10,812 nt of DNA, taken from contig JARGOJ010000223.1 of NCBI GenBank assembly GCA_029210225.1, positions 1-10,812 of the forward strand, in the 5' to 3' direction. Made by a program: the position numbers and the translations under genes. The DNA is from Planctomycetota bacterium. GTDB taxonomy: Bacteria > Planctomycetota > J058 > JARGOJ01. Positions within the stretch are counted from its first letter, which is position 1; the number at the start of each line of letters is the position of its first letter. Shown piece by piece: positions 1 to 7,222 of this stretch. Under the pieces are notes generated by a model. The model had not been told where the DNA came from. It saw only the letters and a program-made list of their open reading frames with translations, and searched no databases.

Positions 1-2249
1 TCGACGAAGATAAACAATATTGGCAAGATGAGGGATTTGACGCTCTCTATGACGGTATCAAGGCCGACATTCAGAAGAAGAAGAAAGTCCGCGACGATCG
101 AGTCAGAGAGAACTCAAAAAAGCTGATCGAAAAAGCCAAGAAGACCGAATACAAAGAGGCTCTAGCCTTGGCTCACCAGATTGCCTATCTAGAAGGTGAT
201 AACGACAAGATCGAATTCGCAAAGACGAGTATCGTTGATTATCAAAAGGCCTTGAACAAAGAAGGTGTTCAGAAGCTCGATGAGCTGATCAGCACTGAAG
301 AGTTTAAGAACTTCGATAAGTATCACTCTTACGACAAGATCCTCCCGGTCCTCGCCAGCTATCCAACGAAGTACAAGCCTTTCACCATTGGTGAAAAGAC
401 AGTGCTCAATGTCAAACCGGAAGTCTGGAATCGATATCAAACTCTGGTCAAGAAATATGAGGCCCAGGAAGAAGCGATCCTGAAGACCAAAGGCCTGTTC
501 CGTATGCGTCAGATTTATCGTGACGGCGTTAAGAACTACACAAACAACGTCAACAAAGAGAGTTTCACGAAGCTCATCAGTCGCTTCGATAGTGTTTTAA
601 CGGACGATGACTTCCAGAAGCTGTTGACCAATAAAGTCGCCCTCGACTTCAACCGCTGGGCGAAAGACACCAAAGATATCCTGGTGAGAAAACGTTTTAA
701 GGCTCTCGACAATGCTCTTAAAGACGCCATTACTCAGGCAGACCTAGCCTTCAACTCTAATGATCCCAAAGGCCGGCGCAACGCTGTCTCCTACTTCGAG
801 GAGTCCCTGAGTGTCGCTCAAAAGTTCAAAGGCAACATATTCAACAAGTTCGGTTCCGTCGAATGGGAGAAAGAAGATGGTCTCGCCAAGAACATTAAGC
901 AGAAGTATTTAGAATACCTCAAAGCCGCCACTGAGAAGGAGATCGCGGAGGTTCGCGCTCTATCTCTCGACGCCTTACAGACCGGTAAATACAAGCGCGC
1001 AATCAACCTCTGGCGCAAGAGCGATACCGAAGGCAACACGGAAGCCGACAACATCTTCAGTGAGTTTAGCGAGAGCGAGTTTGCCCTCGTCAAGCAATCC
1101 GACAATGTCACCTCGGAGATGGATAAGACTCGCGGCAACGTCCTTGTCCTTTGGCGCGAGAAGATGAACCGAATCAAAGAGCTGGCCTGGAAAGATCGCG
1201 ACTTCCTTGAGGCCGAAGCCAAGGTTCAAGACGTCCTTAAAGACTCACAGTTCAAGCTTAGCCTTGAGAACAAAGACAATGATATCGTCGACTTCTACGC
1301 CGAATGCCGCGGTGAGCTTGAGAAGCTCGCCTGGTTTGTAAAGGGTCTCCAGCACTTCGATGCTCAAGCTCCAAACAATCAAAGTCGCTGGGTTGATAAG
1401 GCTGGCACCTCCGTTGACAAGTTCGCCATGGTCCACGTCCCAGGCGGTCCTTTCCTCCTCGGAAGCAACAACAACCGCCACCCGATTGAAACGCCAAGGC
1501 ATGAAGTGCTCGTTCCAAGCTTCTTATTGGATCGCACCGAAGTCACACTGAAAGACTACGAGCGCTTTCTCCTCGACACCAAGGCCTTAGGGCTTGACGG
1601 TCCTCACCAGGAAAGTCAGTTCTGCCCTGAGGGTTGTGGTTCGGCGGGATTGAAGAACGGTCACTTGCCCATCTTCTTTAAGAGCCTCTCCGAGCTTCAG
1701 GGAAGTGATATCACGAAGTTCAAGCCTGTCTTTGGCGTCAGCTGGCATGACGCTATGGCCTATGCAAAGTGGGCTGGTAAAGATCTCCCCACAGAAGCAG
1801 AGTGGGAGAAAGCAGCAAGCTATAACTTCGCAGCCAAGAACGGCGAAGATCGTAAGCTGACCTTCCCGTGGGGTAACAACTTCGCGGCAAACAAGCTCGC
1901 TCGTGCTCCAGGCTTCGATAAGTTTGAGCTGAAAGATATCCAAATTGCCGGAAACATCGTCGAAGGACGGAGCTCTTGCGGAGCCCTTGACCTCGTCGGA
2001 AACCTCTGGGAATGGTGTAAAGACTCCTACAAGCGTTATCCCAATAGCTTCGCAGCAGACAGCCGCTTTGGAGGTAACAACCGTGTGATTCGTGGAGGTA
2101 GTTATCAAGACTACGACAAGAACTTCTTCCGAACCACACACCGTGAATGTGCGAATCCCAATGACAAAGTCCTTGGAATTGGATTCCGCTGTATCAAACG
2201 ATTGCCCGCAAAGGTTGCTGGGCTCGGACCAAAGCGTAAGGGGAGATAA
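1..2249 (+). CDS. Partial protein: helical charged region plus C-terminal FGE-sulfatase (SUMF1-like) domain lacking catalytic cysteines
   Basis: The reading frame is open from the left edge (first full codon at 3, 748 visible residues), so the start is missing. A TTG at 168 has an AAAGAGG eight bases upstream, but the Lys/Glu-rich helical composition continues unchanged above it, so I treat the gene as truncated by the window. Visible residues 1-470 are charged and helix-like with TPR-like pieces (for example TGKYKRAINLW), with no recognised family. Residues 476-735 form an FGE/sulfatase-modifying-factor domain: VPGGPFLLGS near 480, LPTEAEWEKAA near 600, VGNLWEWC at 665-672, RGGSY at 697-701 and GIGFRC at 725-730. 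In true FGE two Cys follow RGGS; here those positions are Asp703 and Phe708, so formylglycine-generating activity is unlikely and a binding or scaffold role is inferred. In Myxococcota and Planctomycetota such domains often follow Ser/Thr kinase domains, so a kinase could lie off the left edge. The next gene starts four bases after the stop. Confidence 0.88.
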   Translation, partial: DEDKQYWQDEGFDALYDGIKADIQKKKKVRDDRVRENSKKLIEKAKKTEYKEALALAHQIAYLEGDNDKIEFAKTSIVDYQKALNKEGVQKLDELISTEEFKNFDKYHSYDKILPVLASYPTKYKPFTIGEKTVLNVKPEVWNRYQTLVKKYEAQEEAILKTKGLFRMRQIYRDGVKNYTNNVNKESFTKLISRFDSVLTDDDFQKLLTNKVALDFNRWAKDTKDILVRKRFKALDNALKDAITQADLAFNSNDPKGRRNAVSYFEESLSVAQKFKGNIFNKFGSVEWEKEDGLAKNIKQKYLEYLKAATEKEIAEVRALSLDALQTGKYKRAINLWRKSDTEGNTEADNIFSEFSESEFALVKQSDNVTSEMDKTRGNVLVLWREKMNRIKELAWKDRDFLEAEAKVQDVLKDSQFKLSLENKDNDIVDFYAECRGELEKLAWFVKGLQHFDAQAPNNQSRWVDKAGTSVDKFAMVHVPGGPFLLGSNNNRHPIETPRHEVLVPSFLLDRTEVTLKDYERFLLDTKALGLDGPHQESQFCPEGCGSAGLKNGHLPIFFKSLSELQGSDITKFKPVFGVSWHDAMAYAKWAGKDLPTEAEWEKAASYNFAAKNGEDRKLTFPWGNNFAANKLARAPGFDKFELKDIQIAGNIVEGRSSCGALDLVGNLWEWCKDSYKRYPNSFAADSRFGGNNRVIRGGSYQDYDKNFFRTTHRECANPNDKVLGIGFRCIKRLPAKVAGLGPKRKGR
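2238..2245 (+). promoter_or_regulatory. Shine-Dalgarno that sets the lipoprotein start
   Basis: AAGGGGAG lies eight bases before the ATG at 2254 and within the last codons of the upstream gene. It supports 2254 as the start, although the frame is open further upstream inside the FGE gene. The protein begun at 2254 opens directly with a lipoprotein signal peptide, which agrees. Confidence 0.8.
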
Positions 2250-2253
2250 TCGA

Positions 2254-5172
2254 ATGATTTCTAGACTACGGACAAAAGGCTTTTTCCTGCTTTTGCCAGT
2301 CTTTTTTGGTTTGGCAGGGTGTAACAGCCTTGAGAAGCCCCGGGAAGACCTTTCCGGAAACAAAGACTATGTAAGAACTCTCGATCTTCCTGGCGCAACA
2401 GGCGAGGTCAATTTTCGGCGCTACCCGTTCACATTAGCGATCGCTCCGCCTGTCTTTGATTTTCGAATCATTAAGAACGAAGACGGAAACGACATCAGCC
2501 TGGAAGTCTCCAAGCAGGAGTTCGAAGAGCCCTTTGAGCCGACTCGAACAGGTCGCTTCACAAGCGTTCCCATGAAGGGCGCCGGCAGCAAATTCCTGAC
2601 AGCTAATGAGAGCAGGATCCTCAGGGATAACAAGCTCGAAAAAGCCAAGGCCGACGAAGCAGAGCCGGAGGCAACGCCCAGCGTTGAGCCTGAAAAGCAG
2701 CCTGCGGTCGAGCCTAAGAAAGAGCCGACTCCAAGCGTCTCTCCCGATCAAACCCCCGTCGATCCGCGACCTCGTCGTCGTATCCGCCTGGGACAAGGTC
2801 GCAGCCGCCCTCTCGGTATCAACTCAGAACTCTTCGAGCGCGAGCTAAACTCACGCCTCTACGGCCCTGATACTTATCAAGGTTATGGTGGTTCAACAGG
2901 GAACAATGAAAAGAAAGACGCTGAGAAGAAGGACGAATCCAAGAAAGTTGCGCCAGCCTCCGGCGCTGAATCCGAAGCCAACTTGATCGAGCCTCCAAAG
3001 AAGCAATCCTTCATTAAAGACCTCCCCAACGACTGGGATGCTCCCAACGCGACAGATCAGAAAGTCGCTGAGCTCAATGGCTATGAGTTCCAGTTCAACC
3101 CAAACGCCTACACAAGCCGCATGAAAGCTGTCTTAGATCAGTTTGCTGTCTTTGAAGAAATCAAAGAGCTCTCCAACACTGGAAAGCAGTTCGAGAACAT
3201 TCGCGAAGCCGCCGATGTCAAGTTGGCCGACTTCGTCATGACCACACGCGTCAAGCGCTTCAAGGTCGCTTATCACGGCGTCACAGCGCTCTGGTATGCA
3301 AACTCTCTTGTCTACGCAACGCTTTGGTGGCCTTCCCTCTTTGTTGCCGACGAAGAATTCCGTTTGCACTTTGAGGTCTCCGTCGATATCAACGACGTGC
3401 GATCTCGCACCAACCTCTTCCACAAGAACTTCGTCTTCGAGAAAGACGTCATTCACAGTGACCTGTCTCGCGGTTGGTTCCCATTTAGCCAGTATTTCAC
3501 TCCAACCTTTCAAGGAGAGTCGACTTACCGGACCGTCGCTCAGAAAGACCTCGCTGCAGCGATCTGGCAGTCTTTTGAGGAAGACCTCTTGCGCGAAGTT
3601 CACACCTCATTCCGGGCTACGCTCAACGCTAAGAACTTTGAGGATAAGATCAACGATGGCGTCGTCGGTCGCTCAGAAGGACTCGTGGTTGGTATCAATA
3701 AATACGGTCCAAAAGCTCACAGCATTCTTGAGCAGTTCCACCGTCAATCCCTGGCCTCGGTCGTCGGGAAAGACAAAGCGAATAAGTACCCCAACGCCGC
3801 CGTCCGTCCTTATGCTCAAAACGACGCGAAGTCTATGGGTGAGCTCATGTCTCTCGGCGCAGACGTCGCCGTAAAGCCTGCCTATCTCACTCGCATCTAC
3901 AACAACAACGCAAGCCGTGATGAGCTCATGACAGCCATTCATCGCCTCACCCGCGCACGCCGTGAAGACCGCACCTTTGTTTATCTCAACCTCGAAACAG
4001 TCGTCGTCGACGTGGATACCAAGTATTCCTCCGACGGCCTCGCAAAGTATCTGCTTCCCTATGACTGTGACCTTCAAAAGCTTGAACGTAAGCTCCAACC
4101 GCTGCGTGTTCAACTTGAACAGCGTCGCAATGAGAAGCTCACTCGCTTCACCAAAGAGCTTGAAGAACTCCAGGTTGCGCTTAACAAAGCCACAACTGGG
4201 AAAGAGATCAAAGAGCTTCAAGAGAAGCTCCTCGCTACCGAAGAGAAATACAAAGCGGCCTCAAGAATGGTCTTAAAAGAGAATCAAGATCTCTTCCAAG
4301 ACTTCAGCGGGACATGCATGGAGTTCTTTGACAAAAACGCAATCTCCTTTGCGTGGCTCGAAACTCAATTCAACAAAGATCCCATTAAACCTCTTGAAGA
4401 CCACGTCTCCTTGCATAGCAAGAACGCCCTCTTCATTTTAGACGCGACCTTCCCTGGGCAGTTCACAGACTTGAACTACTCCCCCGCTTACGAGCTATCG
4501 CTTGGCTACCAACCCTTCCGGAAAGGCACCTCACTCAACCTCTCAGGCCCCGCAACGTCCAAAGAGCCAGAGCCTGCTCCAAAAGAGCAGCCTAAAACAG
4601 AGCCAGAGCCAACTCCAATCCCTAAAGCAGAGCCTTTAGAAGTTGGTAAAGACGGCAAAGAACCAAAAGATGGCAAAGAGGCCGCTCCTAAGCGTCGGCG
4701 AATTCGCCTCGGAAGCTACTTTGAAGCCCTTCGCAGCGCGACTATGAACGCCGGATCAAAGAAGGACGACGCAAAGGCCAGCGGCGAAGAAGAGCGGACC
4801 AAAGATCCGGAAAATAAGGACGAGCAGGTTGGAATCAGTCCCTCGTTTTTGAAAATTCTTGTTCGCCCTGGAGTGATGTTCGTTGTCACAAGCATGGGCA
4901 CTCAGCGCCCCTTGGAGTTTGCTGGGCCAAAAGCCGGCGCCTTCGTTTATCACTTCGTCAACGGAACCAAGAACGAAGAGCGGGTCTCTCGTCGCTCAAC
5001 AGTGGCAAATGGCCAACTCGTCAACCAAGTTCGCTTGACCGACGTGCTCAGCTATATCGCCCGTCGTGTTGGTCAGCAGTCAAACGCTCTCGGTAGTCCT
5101 CAGGAATTTGGCTTCTTCCGCCAAAGCAAGAACGATGACTTCGTTTTGATCCAGGATTCCAGGAAGCCTTGA
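2254..5172 (+). CDS. Lipoprotein with C-terminal caspase-fold (peptidase C14) domain lacking the catalytic His/Cys dyad
   Basis: This 972-aa protein has a lipoprotein signal peptide with lipobox LAGC and lipidated Cys23. The next residue is Asn, not Asp, so outer-membrane sorting is plausible. Residues 50-80 and 260-460 look like a CsgG/auxiliary-lipoprotein alpha/beta domain (ADFVMTTRVKRF at 325-336, low confidence). From 477 the order matches a C14 caspase fold: LVVGINKYG (477-485), NDAKSM (523-528), ASRDELMTAIHRL, a hydrophobic strand at 575-577, YLLPYDCD (599-606), NAISFAWLE (695-703), ALFILDATFPGQF (725-737), FVVTSMGTQRPLEF (876-889), GAFVYHFVNG (895-904), and a C-terminal DFVLIQD (962-968). 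The catalytic His position (Y-x-S-G-H-G) reads YLNLET, giving Glu581. The catalytic Cys position (D-A-C-H-S-G) reads DATFPG, giving Thr732. Coiled-coil residues 607-685 and a P/E/K-rich tract at 766-865 interrupt the fold. It is probably a non-proteolytic, envelope-anchored pseudo-caspase, co-transcribed with the FGE-domain gene. Confidence 0.85.
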   Translation: MISRLRTKGFFLLLPVFFGLAGCNSLEKPREDLSGNKDYVRTLDLPGATGEVNFRRYPFTLAIAPPVFDFRIIKNEDGNDISLEVSKQEFEEPFEPTRTGRFTSVPMKGAGSKFLTANESRILRDNKLEKAKADEAEPEATPSVEPEKQPAVEPKKEPTPSVSPDQTPVDPRPRRRIRLGQGRSRPLGINSELFERELNSRLYGPDTYQGYGGSTGNNEKKDAEKKDESKKVAPASGAESEANLIEPPKKQSFIKDLPNDWDAPNATDQKVAELNGYEFQFNPNAYTSRMKAVLDQFAVFEEIKELSNTGKQFENIREAADVKLADFVMTTRVKRFKVAYHGVTALWYANSLVYATLWWPSLFVADEEFRLHFEVSVDINDVRSRTNLFHKNFVFEKDVIHSDLSRGWFPFSQYFTPTFQGESTYRTVAQKDLAAAIWQSFEEDLLREVHTSFRATLNAKNFEDKINDGVVGRSEGLVVGINKYGPKAHSILEQFHRQSLASVVGKDKANKYPNAAVRPYAQNDAKSMGELMSLGADVAVKPAYLTRIYNNNASRDELMTAIHRLTRARREDRTFVYLNLETVVVDVDTKYSSDGLAKYLLPYDCDLQKLERKLQPLRVQLEQRRNEKLTRFTKELEELQVALNKATTGKEIKELQEKLLATEEKYKAASRMVLKENQDLFQDFSGTCMEFFDKNAISFAWLETQFNKDPIKPLEDHVSLHSKNALFILDATFPGQFTDLNYSPAYELSLGYQPFRKGTSLNLSGPATSKEPEPAPKEQPKTEPEPTPIPKAEPLEVGKDGKEPKDGKEAAPKRRRIRLGSYFEALRSATMNAGSKKDDAKASGEEERTKDPENKDEQVGISPSFLKILVRPGVMFVVTSMGTQRPLEFAGPKAGAFVYHFVNGTKNEERVSRRSTVANGQLVNQVRLTDVLSYIARRVGQQSNALGSPQEFGFFRQSKNDDFVLIQDSRKP
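2641..2793 (+). repeat. Low-complexity P/E/K tract ending in RRRIRLG (copy 1)
   Basis: Lipoprotein residues 130-173 are rich in Pro, Glu and Lys and end in the basic motif RRRIRLG at 174-180 (bases 2773-2793). The tract separates the first beta strand of the N-terminal domain from the rest. A second tract ending in the same heptapeptide occurs near 4693. Confidence 0.75.
4069..4308 (+). other. Coiled-coil insertion within the caspase-fold domain
   Basis: Residues 607-685 of the lipoprotein are a long Leu/Glu/Lys/Arg heptad-like stretch (LQKLERKLQPLRVQLEQ, then KELEELQVAL and IKELQEKLLATEEKY). It sits between the YLLPYDCD segment and the NAISFAWLE segment, which are close together in ordinary bacterial caspase folds, so it reads as an insertion. 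It may be a dimerisation or docking arm. Confidence 0.65.
4558..4713 (+). repeat. Low-complexity P/E/K tract ending in RRRIRLG (copy 2)
   Basis: Lipoprotein residues 769-813 are repeats of EPEP/KEP/AEP type and end in RRRIRLG at 814-820 (bases 4693-4713). The seven residues equal copy 1, but several codons differ (cgt cgg cga att cgc ctc gga here; cgt cgt cgt atc cgc ctg gga in copy 1). The tract falls between the strand carrying the lost Cys and the following FVVTS strand. Confidence 0.75.
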
Positions 5173-5203
5173 ACTCGCTTCTTGACCATTAATGATGATA
5201 CAA

Positions 5204-5247
5204 AAGAGGCTCGCCCGACTTGATCGTTGGGCGAGCCTCTTGTCTTT
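5204..5247 (+). terminator. Strong rho-independent terminator, possibly bidirectional
   Basis: AAGAGGCTCGCCC (5204-5216) pairs perfectly with GGGCGAGCCTCTT (5229-5241). Three further pairs inside, one of them G-U, give a 16-bp stem with a 6-nt loop. It is followed by TGTCTTT. On the other strand the stem is followed by TTTGTATC. It lies 31 bases after the lipoprotein stop and ends 27 bases before the phosphatase ATG. Confidence 0.85.
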
Positions 5248-5263
5248 GCAATGCTGACCAAAC

Positions 5264-5271
5264 AAGGATGG
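5264..5271 (+). promoter_or_regulatory. Shine-Dalgarno that sets the phosphatase start
   Basis: AAGGATGG lies just before the ATG at 5275, with six bases between AAGGA and the ATG. The alternative in-frame ATG at 5251 has no comparable site, and a TTG at 5227 falls inside the terminator stem. The start at 5275 is therefore preferred. Confidence 0.7.
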
Positions 5272-5274
5272 GCG

Positions 5275-7194
5275 ATGAGCGCCGGTGACAACACATATCA
5301 AGCGCTTTCTGAGATCTCTCGAAAACTTGAGCTGGCCATCTCCTCCGCCAAAGCTGGTGGACGGGCGAGTCCTGCTGAGCTCCCAGACGATGAGGAAGAC
5401 GACGGCTTTGGCATTCAAGAAGGTCCCCCCTCTTGGATCGAGAAGTTAACCGACACCCTCGCCGCCGTCGGTAACCACGAAGAACTCTACGAGAAATGCC
5501 TCAAGCTTTGTATCGAAGTGGCTCAAGCTCAACGCGGACTGATTCTCGTCGTCGATGGCACTCGAGTCCGCTATAAAACAGGTCGCGGGGCTGATCAACA
5601 GTTCCTGCCAAACCCTCGCAACCGCCTCGCCATGACCACAATCAACATGGCTCTCCAAGGACAGAAACCCGAGTTTCACCCTGCTGGAACCTCCCCCGAC
5701 GACAAACTCCGCTCGATGATCGCGATGCCTTTCATCGTCAAAGTCGAAGATGGTCCACCCAAACTCATGGGTATTCTCTATGTCGAAGACCAACGAAAAG
5801 AGATCAAAGAAGGCGACTTCGAGAGCGTTCAAGCCATTGTGAATATCGTCTCCCTCGCCATTAATCGCCTCAGCCTCTCATCCCAATCTCAAAGCAGCAC
5901 CCAAGAAGCCGGACACTACAAAACTCACCTCAACACACTACTCGAAGTGAGTCGCGCCATTTCCTCAACCCTCAATGTCGATGAGCTGCTTGAACTCATT
6001 GTCGACAAAGCCCTCGAAGTCTCCGACGCGAGCCGTGGTTACATCATGCTCACCGAAGGCCCAAAGCTCGTCTTCAAAGTAGGACGATGGTGGAACCGCA
6101 AACCTGGGGACGAGCGAAAATCTCGCTCGCTCAACGAAGATCAGTTCTTCTTCTCACAATCTGTTGCTGGCAAAGCAATCAAAGAGAAGAAGCCCGTTTG
6201 TCTAACCGATGTCTTCGGCGCCGACAACAACCCCTCCATGTCCCTCGTCCAAATGGAGATTCAAAGCGTCATGTGCGCTCCTCTCCTCGATGGAAACAAG
6301 GTCAGCGGCCTTGTCTATGTTGACTCTCAAGCCAAGGCTCACGAGTTTGGCAAGGCCGACTTGGAGCTCTTTGAAGGTCTCGCCGGGCAAGCCTCTATCG
6401 CGCTCAAGAACGCTTTCCTCTACTCTCAAGTGGGTGAGAAAGAACGCATGCGAAGCGAACTCGATATCGCGAGTCGCATGCAGAATGACCTGCTCCCAAA
6501 GACCATCCCCCAAATCCAAGGCCTGCAACTCGCGGGATTTATGGAGCCTGCCAAGGAGGTTGGAGGCGATTACTACGACTTCATCGAAGAGTCAGAACGC
6601 CCAACCGATGCTCTCAATATCGTCGTCGGCGATGTTTCTGGAAAAGGCCTTGGAGCCGGCATCCTCGCGGTGATGGCACGATGTAATCTTCGTACGATGC
6701 TCGACGCATACGGTGGAGAAAACCCTCAAACCATTCTTAGCTACCTCAATAACATCCTCGCCAAGGACGCCAAGCCTGGGCAGTTTATGACCATGATCCT
6801 CATGGCTTGGGATTCAAACACTCGCACCCTCCGGTACTCCTCTGCAGGACACGAACAGATTCTCCACTGGCATGCGTCGACAGGACAAACAACAGCCACG
6901 GTCTCAGGGGGGACACCGCTCGCTCTCGCGGCCAACATGAGATCGACGGACAACATCGAAATCCAGGTCCAACCTGGCGACATGATCGTGCTCTATACAG
7001 ACGGTGTGACCGAGGCGATGAACGAAGAGAGCGAAGAGTTTGAGCTTGAGCGACTTCTGCCCATCGTCAACGAATACGGAAGCCGCAGCCCCGACGAAAT
7101 GTTGAAGGCCATCAACGATGAGGTCTGCAAATATCGAGGTCGGGCTGAGCAAAGCGACGACATCACTATGGTCGCCCTAAAATGTACCTCCTAG
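5275..7194 (+). CDS. GAF-GAF-PP2C (SpoIIE/RsbU-type) serine/threonine protein phosphatase
   Basis: This soluble 639-aa protein has no signal peptide or membrane segment. Residues 65-200 are a first GAF domain (AQRGLILVVDG, MIAMPFIV, LMGILYVEDQ). Residues 220-385 are a second GAF domain preceded by a signalling helix (LLEVSRAISSTLNVDELLEL; VMCAPLLDGNKVSGLVYVDS). After a linker helix, residues 403-637 are a SpoIIE/RsbU-type PP2C phosphatase domain. All metal-site motifs are visible: EVGGDYYDF (Asp432), GDVSGKG (Asp453), YTDGVTEA (Asp576) and DDITMVALK (Asp628/629). An active Mn/Mg-dependent phosphatase is expected, controlled by ligands or redox signals sensed by the GAF domains. The usual substrate in this family is a phosphorylated STAS anti-anti-sigma protein, but none is encoded here. 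It starts 102 bases after the lipoprotein stop, behind a terminator, and precedes a sigma-54 activator gene by 28 bases. Confidence 0.93.
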   Translation: MSAGDNTYQALSEISRKLELAISSAKAGGRASPAELPDDEEDDGFGIQEGPPSWIEKLTDTLAAVGNHEELYEKCLKLCIEVAQAQRGLILVVDGTRVRYKTGRGADQQFLPNPRNRLAMTTINMALQGQKPEFHPAGTSPDDKLRSMIAMPFIVKVEDGPPKLMGILYVEDQRKEIKEGDFESVQAIVNIVSLAINRLSLSSQSQSSTQEAGHYKTHLNTLLEVSRAISSTLNVDELLELIVDKALEVSDASRGYIMLTEGPKLVFKVGRWWNRKPGDERKSRSLNEDQFFFSQSVAGKAIKEKKPVCLTDVFGADNNPSMSLVQMEIQSVMCAPLLDGNKVSGLVYVDSQAKAHEFGKADLELFEGLAGQASIALKNAFLYSQVGEKERMRSELDIASRMQNDLLPKTIPQIQGLQLAGFMEPAKEVGGDYYDFIEESERPTDALNIVVGDVSGKGLGAGILAVMARCNLRTMLDAYGGENPQTILSYLNNILAKDAKPGQFMTMILMAWDSNTRTLRYSSAGHEQILHWHASTGQTTATVSGGTPLALAANMRSTDNIEIQVQPGDMIVLYTDGVTEAMNEESEEFELERLLPIVNEYGSRSPDEMLKAINDEVCKYRGRAEQSDDITMVALKCTS

Positions 7195-7222
7195 AATCTT
7201 GCGTGACTAAGTAATCGGACTC

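Noticed and set aside
2081..2220. Variable region of a diversity-generating retroelement in the FGE/C-lectin domain
   Set aside because: These elements often target this fold, but the segment is not enriched in adenine-variable AAY codons and no template repeat or reverse transcriptase is in the window.
2092..2253. Upstream GTG extension of the lipoprotein into the FGE gene
   Set aside because: It would overlap the FGE gene by about 160 bases and bury the signal peptide. The ATG at 2254 has a strong ribosome-binding site and a lipobox.
1587..2363. Long antisense open frame of 258 codons opposite the FGE domain
   Set aside because: It covers the most conserved part of the FGE gene and the start of the lipoprotein, and its translation shows no recognisable motif. 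It is a shadow of the coding strand.
5182..5187. TTGACC as a -35 element for the phosphatase gene
   Set aside because: No -10 element lies at a suitable spacing; the downstream sequence is the terminator stem.
5227..5274. TTG start or ATG at 5251 for the phosphatase
   Set aside because: The TTG lies in the terminator stem and the ATG at 5251 has no ribosome-binding site. The ATG at 5275 has AAGGATGG in front.
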